Shown in pieces: positions 7,569-15,330 of a DNA stretch of 64,000 nt (position 1 is its first letter; every line of letters starts with the position of its first letter). Source of the stretch: Psychromicrobium lacuslunae (lineage in GTDB: Bacteria > Actinomycetota > Actinomycetes > Actinomycetales > Micrococcaceae); the NCBI RefSeq assembly GCF_000950575.1, contig NZ_CP011005.1, forward strand, positions 3,224,001-3,288,000, given 5' to 3'. The notes under the pieces were generated by a model that had not been told where the DNA came from, ran no database searches, and was given only the letters and a program-made list of their open reading frames with translations. The position numbers and the translations under genes are program-made.

Positions 7569-8312
7569 TTACCATAGGTCGCCTCTTAACCAGCCAGCTA
7601 TTGCCTGAGCAACGTCTTCTGCAACTTGGGATGTGCTGGCCGGATCTAGCATAAAGAAATGGTCTCCTGGGTAGGTTCGAATTTCGACTGTCCCATTGAC
7701 GTGAAGTCTCCAGTCCTCGAGCCCCTTCGGATCGGCAAAGGGGTCCGAATCACCACCGATCACCAGTGCAGGATGTTCCACGACGGTTCTCGCCAGCAGT
7801 GTTTTCGCTTGTTCCGCTACGGCACCATCCGCATCGACTAAAGCCGCCAAGTGGGTATGCCACCCCTCATCTCCCAGCAACTCGTCTGGAGTGAGGCCTG
7901 CTTGTCGTATTAGCTCCATTGAATCCTGGTGAACTTGCTTCGGTGCCAAACCGCTAAGCACCAGTCCCTCAACCAGATGTGAGCAATTGAGTGCAACCAA
8001 AGGAGCTAATAGTGCGCCAAGGCTGTGCCCGAAGAGCACGGTCGGTAAGCTAGGCAACTCTGCTAACTCCGCTACGACCTCAGCAATAAGCTGTGATGCA
8101 TCTGATGCGAGCGGCTCGGTAAAGCGATTCTCACGTCCTGGGGCAACTACACCGTAGAGTTCAAGCCATGATGGTAGCGTCGAATAGAACTTCTCCAAGG
8201 ACGCTGGTCCTGCGGCCGAGTGAGGAAAGACAATAAGTCTGGCGAAACCAGCTCCCTCGGACCGGCGAAGAGAGCGTAGCCAAGGCGCGGTTTCTGCTTG
8301 AGTTGTATTCAT
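7569..8312 (-). CDS. Type II thioesterase (minus arm)
   Basis: This 247-residue alpha/beta hydrolase is typical of stand-alone thioesterases next to NRPS/PKS genes. It shows LIVFPHSAAG near the N-terminus, GVVAPGRENR, the nucleophile elbow FGHSLGA (Ser97), a following SDPFADP that supplies the Asp, and GDHFFML with the His. Such enzymes remove misloaded or stalled acyl groups from carrier proteins, and some release products. The start ATG overlaps the NRPS stop as ATGA, so it is coupled to the C-A-T module. It is distinct in sequence from the second thioesterase at 23256. Confidence 0.9.
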   Translation of the reverse strand: MNTTQAETAPWLRSLRRSEGAGFARLIVFPHSAAGPASLEKFYSTLPSWLELYGVVAPGRENRFTEPLASDASQLIAEVVAELAELPSLPTVLFGHSLGALLAPLVALNCSHLVEGLVLSGLAPKQVHQDSMELIRQAGLTPDELLGDEGWHTHLAALVDADGAVAEQAKTLLARTVVEHPALVIGGDSDPFADPKGLEDWRLHVNGTVEIRTYPGDHFFMLDPASTSQVAEDVAQAIAGWLRGDLW

Positions 8313-11300
8313 TGGCTTGCACTCTCCGCGGAGAGGGCGTTCTTGCCTCTGAATGAGCTCGAGCTTTCCCCGGATCGGTGCGATTCGATAAGTGAGCTAA
8401 GCGCGCGCACACTTGAGTTCTGGAAGAGCTCTAGAATCGAGATTTTGATTCCGAGCCGCTGTTCAACCAGCGCGGTAACTTGGGTTGCTTGGAGAGAGTT
8501 TCCGCCCAGTTCGAAGAAACCGGCATCGGGATCAAGCTCGCTAATGGCAAGAATTGGGCAAAATACGTTGACGGCCAAGTGGTGCTCAGCCGAGCTGAGT
8601 TCGCGGCTGCTCTGCATAGCTCCGCGTCCGCGCTGTAAATCAAGCTCGAGCGCGCTGTCCAAAGCTCGATGATCTACCTTTCCGCTTGAGGTTAGCGGGA
8701 TGGCCTGCAAGCAAATAATCCGGGCTGGTACTGCGTACGGGGGGAGCTTCTTTGCCGCTTCAGCTCGAAGCAGCATCGGGTCCGCTTGCTGATCAGAGTG
8801 TGGAGTGACAAAAGCAACGAGGACCTGGCCTAGGCCTTCTGCTTTAACGACTTTCGCAACAACTTGGCTTGACACATCAACCTCGAGGAGAGCGTGTTCA
8901 ACTTCGGAGAGCTCGATCCTAAATCCGTTTACTTTGACCTGCCGGTCGCGTCGTCCGATGAAATCTAACTCGCCATCGGAGCGCCAGCGGACAAGATCCC
9001 CAGTACGGAAGGATCGCTCGCCATGGGATTCATCGAATGCTCGCTTGGTTTGCGTCTCGTCACGAAAGTAACCAAGCGCCACAGTTGGCCCAGTAACCAT
9101 CAGCTCCCCGACACAGCCGCGAGGTACCAATCGACCCGCTGAGTCAATGACTCGGGCCCGTGCCCCAGGCAGGGGTCTGCCAATCGGTGGGTTGGTAGAC
9201 CAGTCCCCAGCACACTGCTTGAGCGTTATCGCTACTGTACTTTCGGTTGGCCCATAACCGTTCCAGAATTCCCGATCTCTGCTCCAAAGTTTGACGAGTT
9301 GTCCAGAGAAGGGTTCCCCACCGACTGAAATCAAGCGGAGCGAAGAAAGAGTGGGGGAGAGGAGCGGCAATAATGCCGGTGGAAGCTCGGCAACTGAGAT
9401 CTTTTCATGATCAAGGTAGTTCTGTAATCGGACCGGATCTCGACGGGTCGGTAGTTCCGGGATGCAGAGCGTGGCCCCAGCCGATAAGGTGGCAAAAATT
9501 TCGAAAACTGAAACATCGAAATTCAGCCTTGCGAAGCCCAGTACCCGATCACTATTGGTGATGCTGTAGGCGCGGCGAATCTCACCGCAGAAGTGGGCGA
9601 GGGCAGTGTGATCGATCTCGACCCCCTTGGGACGACCCGTGGTGCCGGAAGTGAAGATAACATAAGCGCTTCCCTCCGCAGAAGCGTGAGAGTTGACTAC
9701 GAGATCAACCGATTCAGCAGAGGATATCGTCATGCGGGGGACTGAAATCAGATCTGAAAATTTGGTTACCTCAACCGAATCGAGAAGCCAAGCTGCTGCT
9801 TGGGCTTGATCGGCGATGTGTCGCGCCCTTGTGACTGGCAAATCCGGGTCTAGAGGGACGTAGGTGGCACCTAGAAGAAGAATTCCTAATATGCCAACTA
9901 TCGCCTCGTCGGATGGTCGAGCCACCAGAAGTACCCGGTCACCAGGTCCCACCCCCAGTTGCCCCAATCGAGCTGCCACCGAACTAGCGCGGGCCACTAG
10001 TTCGCCGTACTCGAGGTTACGGTCGGCATAGGAAACGGCAACGGCCTGCGGGTAATCCTTAGCCCGGTTCAAGATGATCTCTGGAACCGGCATATTCCAG
10101 TCGCCGGTCTTCGGACCGCCGTCGCCGAGTTCTTCCAATATTGCCTTTTCAGATTCATCGATCAGCTCGATCGACTCAAGTGGTGCGTTGGGTGTTGCCA
10201 CCGCTTGAGCTATCAGCGTGATTATTGATGTTGAGAAAGCCTCCATCGTTTGTCGATCATAGATCTCCGTGTTGTACTCGAGGATGAACCTCAGGCGATC
10301 AGTGTCAACTTGGACTAAGAGAGAAAAGTCAAACTCGGCGTTTTCGGTCTGGTTGATTTCCGGAGATACCGTGACTCCAGGAAGAACGGGTTCCTGCTGT
10401 CCAGGATGGCTCTCTTGCAATGCTAGTTCTATCTGAAATAGAGGGGTTCTACCTGGATCTCGTTTTGGATTGATCGCAGCGACTATATCGTTGAAGGGAA
10501 GGTCCTGGCGCGCTTTTACGGCGTCTATCAGATCGCGAGTAACTCCGATCTGTTCTCGGAGAGTCCGGGCGTTGCCAGTGTCGCAACGCAGCGGCAGCAT
10601 ATTGCTGAAGTGCCCGATGCAATCTCTCAGGCGTTCGTCAACTCGGAGGTCGAAGGGTGCGCCGAAAGTTACTTCGTCGGAGCCGGTCCACCGCCCTAGA
10701 AGATGGGCAAAAATACCCGCTAGGCCTGCAAATAAATTGGTTCCTTCCAAAGTGCAGAGCTTGGCTAAATCACTTAGGGTTTCTTTTCCAGCTAGCGTGC
10801 CGTTCAGTGCGGCTGCTCTGCGGTTTTGTAACTCCTGACGAGGTCGATCTCCCGGCAATTCGGTAGCCTCCACCCCCTCCAGATAGCTTCGCCACCATTG
10901 CGTAAGCGAGGGCTTTCGTTTCGTCACAGCGGTCCGCTGCCAGACTGCGTAATCTCGGTAATTGATCGCACTCTCAGCTCTTAGTTGCTCGACCCCCAGA
11001 ATAACTTTGACCGAGGCACTTAGCTCTCTCCAGAAGATGTTGGCGGAGGCGGTGTCCCAGATGAAGTGGTGGACAGTTAAAAGGAATCGATGCTCTTGCG
11101 GAGACATGCGAACCAGAGCTGCCTTGAAGAGGGGGGGACGCTGGAGGTCGAAACTGCTTTTTTGTACTTCATCGGCGAGGATCCTGAATGAAGCTTCAGG
11201 GTCCTTCTCCGCTGATAGGTCTCGGTAGCTGAGCGGGAATTCTTTAGCTTCAACCACAGACAGCTCTGCGATTCCGCTCATCGCCATGCTCGTTCTCAAC

Positions 11301-11575
11301 GATTCGTGCCTCGCCATCACAATATCTAGGGCAGCACGGAAAACCTCAAGATCGAGGGAACCAAACAAGGTCCAGACATGGTTAAAACGATCTCCAGTAT
11401 TATCCCTGTGGGTTTGGTCGACGAACCATTGCTGCTGCAAACTAGCGGGAGTTTCGGCTCCTGGGCGACGACGAACCAGTTTGAGTTTTTCTGCCCGGGC
11501 CGAGGCTAGCCGTCGTAGGAGATCCTCTCTCCTCTGGTCGGGAAGACGAGAAATTAAGGTGGAAAGGTCGTTCAT
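8309..11575 (-). CDS. NRPS module C-A-T (minus arm)
   Basis: The 1088-residue single module has a condensation domain (about 40-470), an adenylation domain (about 495-980) and a carrier protein (about 1000-1070). The C motif reads HHFIWDT (His169, His170, Asp174), where the usual final Gly is Thr. The A domain has IFTSGTTGRPKG, NGYGPTE, RTGDLVRW and the catalytic Lys in SSGKVDH. The carrier Ser1027 lies in LGGNSL. Reading the specificity pocket against GrsA gives D-V-F-E-I-V-G-V-A-K, which I cannot assign. No epimerase or thioesterase domain is present. The gene follows the two ACAD genes at a 27-nt gap. Confidence 0.95.
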   Translation of the reverse strand: MNDLSTLISRLPDQRREDLLRRLASARAEKLKLVRRRPGAETPASLQQQWFVDQTHRDNTGDRFNHVWTLFGSLDLEVFRAALDIVMARHESLRTSMAMSGIAELSVVEAKEFPLSYRDLSAEKDPEASFRILADEVQKSSFDLQRPPLFKAALVRMSPQEHRFLLTVHHFIWDTASANIFWRELSASVKVILGVEQLRAESAINYRDYAVWQRTAVTKRKPSLTQWWRSYLEGVEATELPGDRPRQELQNRRAAALNGTLAGKETLSDLAKLCTLEGTNLFAGLAGIFAHLLGRWTGSDEVTFGAPFDLRVDERLRDCIGHFSNMLPLRCDTGNARTLREQIGVTRDLIDAVKARQDLPFNDIVAAINPKRDPGRTPLFQIELALQESHPGQQEPVLPGVTVSPEINQTENAEFDFSLLVQVDTDRLRFILEYNTEIYDRQTMEAFSTSIITLIAQAVATPNAPLESIELIDESEKAILEELGDGGPKTGDWNMPVPEIILNRAKDYPQAVAVSYADRNLEYGELVARASSVAARLGQLGVGPGDRVLLVARPSDEAIVGILGILLLGATYVPLDPDLPVTRARHIADQAQAAAWLLDSVEVTKFSDLISVPRMTISSAESVDLVVNSHASAEGSAYVIFTSGTTGRPKGVEIDHTALAHFCGEIRRAYSITNSDRVLGFARLNFDVSVFEIFATLSAGATLCIPELPTRRDPVRLQNYLDHEKISVAELPPALLPLLSPTLSSLRLISVGGEPFSGQLVKLWSRDREFWNGYGPTESTVAITLKQCAGDWSTNPPIGRPLPGARARVIDSAGRLVPRGCVGELMVTGPTVALGYFRDETQTKRAFDESHGERSFRTGDLVRWRSDGELDFIGRRDRQVKVNGFRIELSEVEHALLEVDVSSQVVAKVVKAEGLGQVLVAFVTPHSDQQADPMLLRAEAAKKLPPYAVPARIICLQAIPLTSSGKVDHRALDSALELDLQRGRGAMQSSRELSSAEHHLAVNVFCPILAISELDPDAGFFELGGNSLQATQVTALVEQRLGIKISILELFQNSSVRALSSLIESHRSGESSSSFRGKNALSAESASQ

Positions 11576-11602
11576 CAGCCTGCGCTTTCGTTATGCCTGT
11601 GG

Positions 11603-12460
11603 TCAGTGCTGTATCCCGGAGTCAGCCACAGCTAAAGGCAAAGGTTGCTGCTCGAGCCGAGGCTCACTAAAGCTGCAACCGAGGTCTTCGGTTCCGGAAT
11701 GCTGATGAGAGAGCTTGTATAACTGGCCGCTCGTACTGTGAGCTGTCATTCCCCTCGCTCCTCGCAACTGCACGAGTGATCTGCTCGCCTTCTGGGCCGC
11801 GAAGATAGCTAATCTATGCGCTCGAAGGGCAGCCGCCACACGGTTTTCTGCTCCGGCGTCTGCCGCTAAGGCTGCTTCTCGGCAGGCCGAGGATGCCAAA
11901 CGAATCTCTGCCAAGATTCTTACTACTTTGTCGGCGACGAGTTGTTTGGAAAATAACCCGGCTCCAGCGATTTGACGCCTGTGCGTGTGGGACACCATTT
12001 CTTGATAACAGCAGTCCGCCAAACCGATCAAATAACTTGCGCGACGAATCGCCCTGCGAGAACTCCACTGAGGTCCGACGCTAAGTGCGAAAGAGTTGCC
12101 GCACTCCTGTAGCTGCCAGCCGTTAGATACCTGGATTAGTTCGGTTGACCCAGCCAAAACACGCTCAGACCATTCCAGGGCTTCGTCATCTCCGTGTTCT
12201 CCTAGTGCGTCGAGCGATGCGAAGGCACGCTCAGCTGCCGTCACATCCGCTCCAGTCAAACCAATAGCAGCAAAAATTTCGACTGAGGGAGTTAAACCAA
12301 GACCCATGCCGTTGAGATCAGTACTGAGTTCGAGGCTGAGGCACTCCGCCTCGATTAAGCCGGTGAGAATCTCATCTGAGTCTCGAGGGTCGCGCCCGGC
12401 AAATGCTGCTGCGGCGAGGTCGCGAAATTCTATGGCAACCGGATCATTGAACAATGTCAT
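11603..12460 (-). CDS. Acyl-CoA dehydrogenase-like small subunit
   Basis: The 285-residue protein is shorter than the usual 380 and resembles the C-terminal helical half of acyl-CoA dehydrogenases: HRRQIAGAGLFSKQLVADKV corresponds to the tetramer/FAD-contact helix, and QLRGARGMTAHS to the family GGRGY region. Where catalytic acyl-CoA dehydrogenases have Y-E-G-T-S, this one reads HSGTED, so the usual catalytic Glu is absent on my alignment. Its start overlaps the larger ACAD as ATGA. A short and a long ACAD side by side is the arrangement of heteromeric alpha2beta2 dehydrogenases such as those of steroid catabolism. Dehydrogenation of a carrier-bound or free acyl substrate is inferred. Confidence 0.8.
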   Translation of the reverse strand: MTLFNDPVAIEFRDLAAAAFAGRDPRDSDEILTGLIEAECLSLELSTDLNGMGLGLTPSVEIFAAIGLTGADVTAAERAFASLDALGEHGDDEALEWSERVLAGSTELIQVSNGWQLQECGNSFALSVGPQWSSRRAIRRASYLIGLADCCYQEMVSHTHRRQIAGAGLFSKQLVADKVVRILAEIRLASSACREAALAADAGAENRVAAALRAHRLAIFAAQKASRSLVQLRGARGMTAHSTSGQLYKLSHQHSGTEDLGCSFSEPRLEQQPLPLAVADSGIQH

Positions 12461-13587
12461 AACGTGCCTCCCACTGCGGATTCTGGGATCTGATTGGCGA
12501 TCATGTCTACCAGCATCTCGCTTGGTCCTGCAGAGATTGTGAGCCCCGGTGCCTCCAAAATTGCCGGGTGCGCGGCCAGGCCTGCTTCGGCTATTAAATA
12601 AGCCGACTCTTGAGCTAGTTCGCTGGCGACTAGCTTTACGAGCGCAGCATCCCGGTCGTCTCGACCACCTCTATCAACCTCATCCGCAGTCCGATACGCT
12701 AGAAAATAAGCTGCGGCGATACGGTCCCGTAACCTCTGGAGTCTATTGGTGTCGACAAAACCATCAGCTGAATCAAGCCACCGAGTGGCCCGCGTCAGGT
12801 AGTCCATTCCGGTGCGTTCATAAGAGATCGAAGAGCTAATAATGGGCCATGCTTCGCCGGTACCACCAACCATCCTCGCTGACGGTATCAGCACCTTATC
12901 GAGTGATACCCGATAGAACGCCTCATCGCTCAGAGTGGGTTCTTCCTGCAAAGCCACTCCTGGATCGCTGAGGTCAATGAGGCCCAGGGTGAAACCGGAG
13001 TAAGGGTTCGATGGTGACTTCTCGGTTTGGAAGGCGCAGAGCGCATGGGAGGCCAATGGTGTTCTGGCGGACCAGCATTTTTCCCCACTTACCAGCCATC
13101 CATCGCTGTCGGCTTTTTCGCCACGGGTTCTAATGCCTAGGAGGTCAGAGCCAGCTCCTTTTTCCGAATAGAGTACGCTCGCGGATAGACGTCCGGACGC
13201 CAATTCGGGTAAGAATTCTTGTTGCAGCTGAGCAGAGGCATGGTCCAGCAGAACGTTTCCAACCACTTGAAGCGAAGTGACGTAGAGCGTGTCCACAACG
13301 CTTACCATGCCAAGAGCATTGAGCACCATCACCGCCTCGATTTGGCCGAGGGCTCGTCCGCCAAATTCGAGCGGAAACCATGGGGCCAGTAATCTTTGCT
13401 CACCCATGGCTCTGTACAAAGCTCTGGGGTCGGCGTTTGGATCTTGTCCCAGGCTAATTAGATCAACGGCTTCAGTTGACTCCAGAAACTGCCCTAGCTC
13501 TCGCCAAAATTCTAGATGTCTTCTTTCTCCGGCAAGCTCGATCGCCAGCGGCGGAGTCAATATGTGTTTGCGCGTATCAGTAACCAA
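12457..13587 (-). CDS. Acyl-CoA dehydrogenase-like large subunit
   Basis: The 376-residue protein has the ACAD fold: N-terminal helices, LLAPWFPLEFGGRAL at about 68-82, the FAD-binding strand region SEKGAGSDLLGIRTRGEK followed by GWLVSGEKCWSA, and a C-terminal helical domain. The segment equivalent to the catalytic YEGTSE reads SAGPSE, so Glu is replaced by Ala. The start is a TTG at 13587, supported by AAGGGGAG about 8 nt upstream. In secondary metabolism ACADs desaturate aminoacyl- or acyl-carrier substrates, and some do decarboxylative or oxygenase chemistry. It is first in the minus arm and coupled to its small partner. Confidence 0.88.
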   Translation of the reverse strand: MVTDTRKHILTPPLAIELAGERRHLEFWRELGQFLESTEAVDLISLGQDPNADPRALYRAMGEQRLLAPWFPLEFGGRALGQIEAVMVLNALGMVSVVDTLYVTSLQVVGNVLLDHASAQLQQEFLPELASGRLSASVLYSEKGAGSDLLGIRTRGEKADSDGWLVSGEKCWSARTPLASHALCAFQTEKSPSNPYSGFTLGLIDLSDPGVALQEEPTLSDEAFYRVSLDKVLIPSARMVGGTGEAWPIISSSISYERTGMDYLTRATRWLDSADGFVDTNRLQRLRDRIAAAYFLAYRTADEVDRGGRDDRDAALVKLVASELAQESAYLIAEAGLAAHPAILEAPGLTISAGPSEMLVDMIANQIPESAVGGTL

Positions 13588-13930
13588 CGCTGCAACTCCC
13601 CTTCTTCATTGTCCCCAGCTGATCAGATTGCTGCCAAGGCGTCGCGCGGCTTTCGCCTTACTTATCTCCCATTCCTACATCTCCCGTATTGAGCCGCAAC
13701 TATTGACGCGTCATCCATCCACCATGAGTTGCGGCCTAGATGGATGCTCGGCGAGGGCCTCCACATCATGACAAAAATATAGCCTAATGGTAGACGAACG
13801 TTTTTTGTTAGCTGGATCACTATTTACAGCAGCATATGCGATGATTCCTCGAGGGCGTATTTGTCAGAGGCGTCCGCGTGCCGTAAACGAAGTTATTGCC
13901 TCAGTTGAGCTGAGGCAGAAGAGGAAAGTG
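13588..13930. promoter_or_regulatory. Divergent control region of the biosynthetic locus
   Basis: This 343-nt gene-free stretch separates the minus arm (TTG at 13587) from the P450 (ATG at 13931). It holds a perfect 10-bp palindrome TGACGCGTCA at 13704-13713. A 9-bp inverted repeat has arms GCCGCAACT 13693-13701 and AGTTGCGGC 13727-13735; an 8-bp one has arms CATCCATC 13712-13719 and GATGGATG 13739-13746. The last two interleave. TAGCCT at 13780-13785 is a possible P450 -10. These look like regulator sites controlling both arms, though no regulator gene lies within the locus. Confidence 0.55.
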
Positions 13931-15166
13931 ATGAACCTGCGTGCTAATGATCCGGATTTTACTGAACCCACAACCTTCCTTGAACCTAACTATCTAGATT
14001 CTTGGCGGAGAGCACGCAGAGAACACCCCATTATCAGACTTGAATCAGAACGTCATGGGCAGTACTGGTCGGTCACTTCACATGCACCCGCGCGTCAAAT
14101 TCTTGAGAAAGCCGAGATCTTTATTTCTTCGGAGGGAATGCGGATCGGTGGCCATCAATCTTCTGTCGGAGCAGCGGCGAATCGCATGCTTGTAGTTGCA
14201 GACGGCGCCTCCCATCAAAGGATACGTGCCGCTCATTCACCGTGGTTCACTGCTAAAAACGCAAAGGCTTTGGGGGAGGTGCTTCGAGACCAGATCGAGA
14301 AATTGATAGAACCCCTGATAACTGGGGAGTCGATAGACGTAGTGGACAAGCTTGCGGACGCAATTCCGACCTGTGTCATGGGGCAGATGATGGGGACTCC
14401 GGCAGAAGAGACCGAGTTGCTCAGTGAACTTGTCAGATCTAGTTTTGACGAGACCACTTTGGATGACCCGGCGAGAAAAATTCAACAAGCCGCTGCCAGT
14501 TCAGAAGTGTTTTCCTACTTCACAGAGCTGGTTGCATGGCGTGCAGAAGAACCCGGGGAAGACATTGTCAGCCTGCTGACTCAGGCTTCAATGTCGGAAG
14601 GCTCTCTTTCTCACGACGAAGTTCTTCTCAACTGCGACGGACTGGTCAACGGCGGTTTAGGAACTTCGCGACATGCGGTCTCGGCAGCGATTCTGGCATT
14701 CGCGTCCAACCCAGAGCAATGGCAGAGACTGCGCGCAGACCGTACCTTAGTGCGCTCGGCCGTGGAGGAAATACTCAGGTGGGCGTCCCCGCCAATGCAT
14801 GTTATGCGAACGGTTAGCGCTGATGTCGAAATTGATGGTGTCAAGATGAAGGCGGGTGATCGGGTGGTGATCTGGATCCCTTCCTGCAATCGTGATGAGA
14901 CCGTGTTCGACAATCCCGACGAATTCAGAATTGACCGCCGTCCCAATCCTCATCTGAGTTTGGGAGGCGGGCCTCACTACTGCATCGGAGCCGCAATTGG
15001 TCGAACGGAGATTCGAGTTCTTCTTGAAGTGCTGCTTGAACGCGTCGCGCGAATGGATTTATCAGACGCACCGGTTCCCAGTGCCTCTGCCTTTTTGAAT
15101 GGTTTCGACAAACTAGAGGTTCGACTATTCCCGCTGAGTCAGGTGCAAGTAGTTGAGCCTCAGTAA
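13931..15166 (+). CDS. Cytochrome P450
   Basis: The frame is open from 13787, but the ATG at 13931 has GAGGAAAG at the right distance and gives 411 residues, the normal bacterial P450 length. The haem-binding motif is LGGGPHYCIG with the Cys ligand at 351, and the ExxR pair is in EEILRWASPP. The I-helix segment reads NGGLGTSRHA, where most P450s have Gly/Ala-Gly-x-Asp/Glu-Thr; the acid is Gly244 while Thr245 is kept. P450s of NRPS loci commonly hydroxylate or couple carrier-bound residues. No ferredoxin gene is adjacent, so electron partners must come from elsewhere. Confidence 0.95.
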   Translation: MNLRANDPDFTEPTTFLEPNYLDSWRRARREHPIIRLESERHGQYWSVTSHAPARQILEKAEIFISSEGMRIGGHQSSVGAAANRMLVVADGASHQRIRAAHSPWFTAKNAKALGEVLRDQIEKLIEPLITGESIDVVDKLADAIPTCVMGQMMGTPAEETELLSELVRSSFDETTLDDPARKIQQAAASSEVFSYFTELVAWRAEEPGEDIVSLLTQASMSEGSLSHDEVLLNCDGLVNGGLGTSRHAVSAAILAFASNPEQWQRLRADRTLVRSAVEEILRWASPPMHVMRTVSADVEIDGVKMKAGDRVVIWIPSCNRDETVFDNPDEFRIDRRPNPHLSLGGGPHYCIGAAIGRTEIRVLLEVLLERVARMDLSDAPVPSASAFLNGFDKLEVRLFPLSQVQVVEPQ

Positions 15167-15181
15167 GCTTTCTTCAGCCAG

Positions 15182-15199
15182 GTTTGCGGATCCGCAAAC
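15182..15199. promoter_or_regulatory. Perfect 18-bp palindrome between P450 and NRPS genes
   Basis: GTTTGCGGATCCGCAAAC reads identically on both strands. It begins 16 nt after the P450 stop and ends 67 nt before the -35 of the proposed promoter of the next gene. TTTCCTTC follows it. It could be a regulator operator or the stem of a terminator for the P450; the absence of any loop favours protein binding. Confidence 0.5.
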
Positions 15200-15266
15200 T
15201 TTCCTTCAAAGTCGCCAGCCAGCCAGATCAATCTGCCAGCTGTCGGCTGATGAAAATGTGACCTAT

Positions 15267-15296
15267 TCGACAAACTTCGTTCAAGGCACGTAGCCT
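15267..15296 (+). promoter_or_regulatory. Promoter of the main plus-arm operon
   Basis: TCGACA (15267-15272, five of six bases of TTGACA), an 18-nt spacer and TAGCCT (15291-15296, a TANNNT -10) lie upstream of the NRPS start at 15331. A transcript starting near 15303 would contain the GGGGGA ribosome-binding site at 15321-15326 in a short leader. The next twelve genes follow with gaps of at most 68 nt. Confidence 0.5.
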
Positions 15297-15330
15297 GTGA
15301 GTGCACCGGAAGCTGACCTCGGGGGACAAT

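Noticed and set aside
13787-13930. 48-residue N-terminal extension of the P450
   Set aside because: No ribosome-binding site at 13787, unusual composition, and ATG 13931 has GAGGAAAG and gives the normal length.
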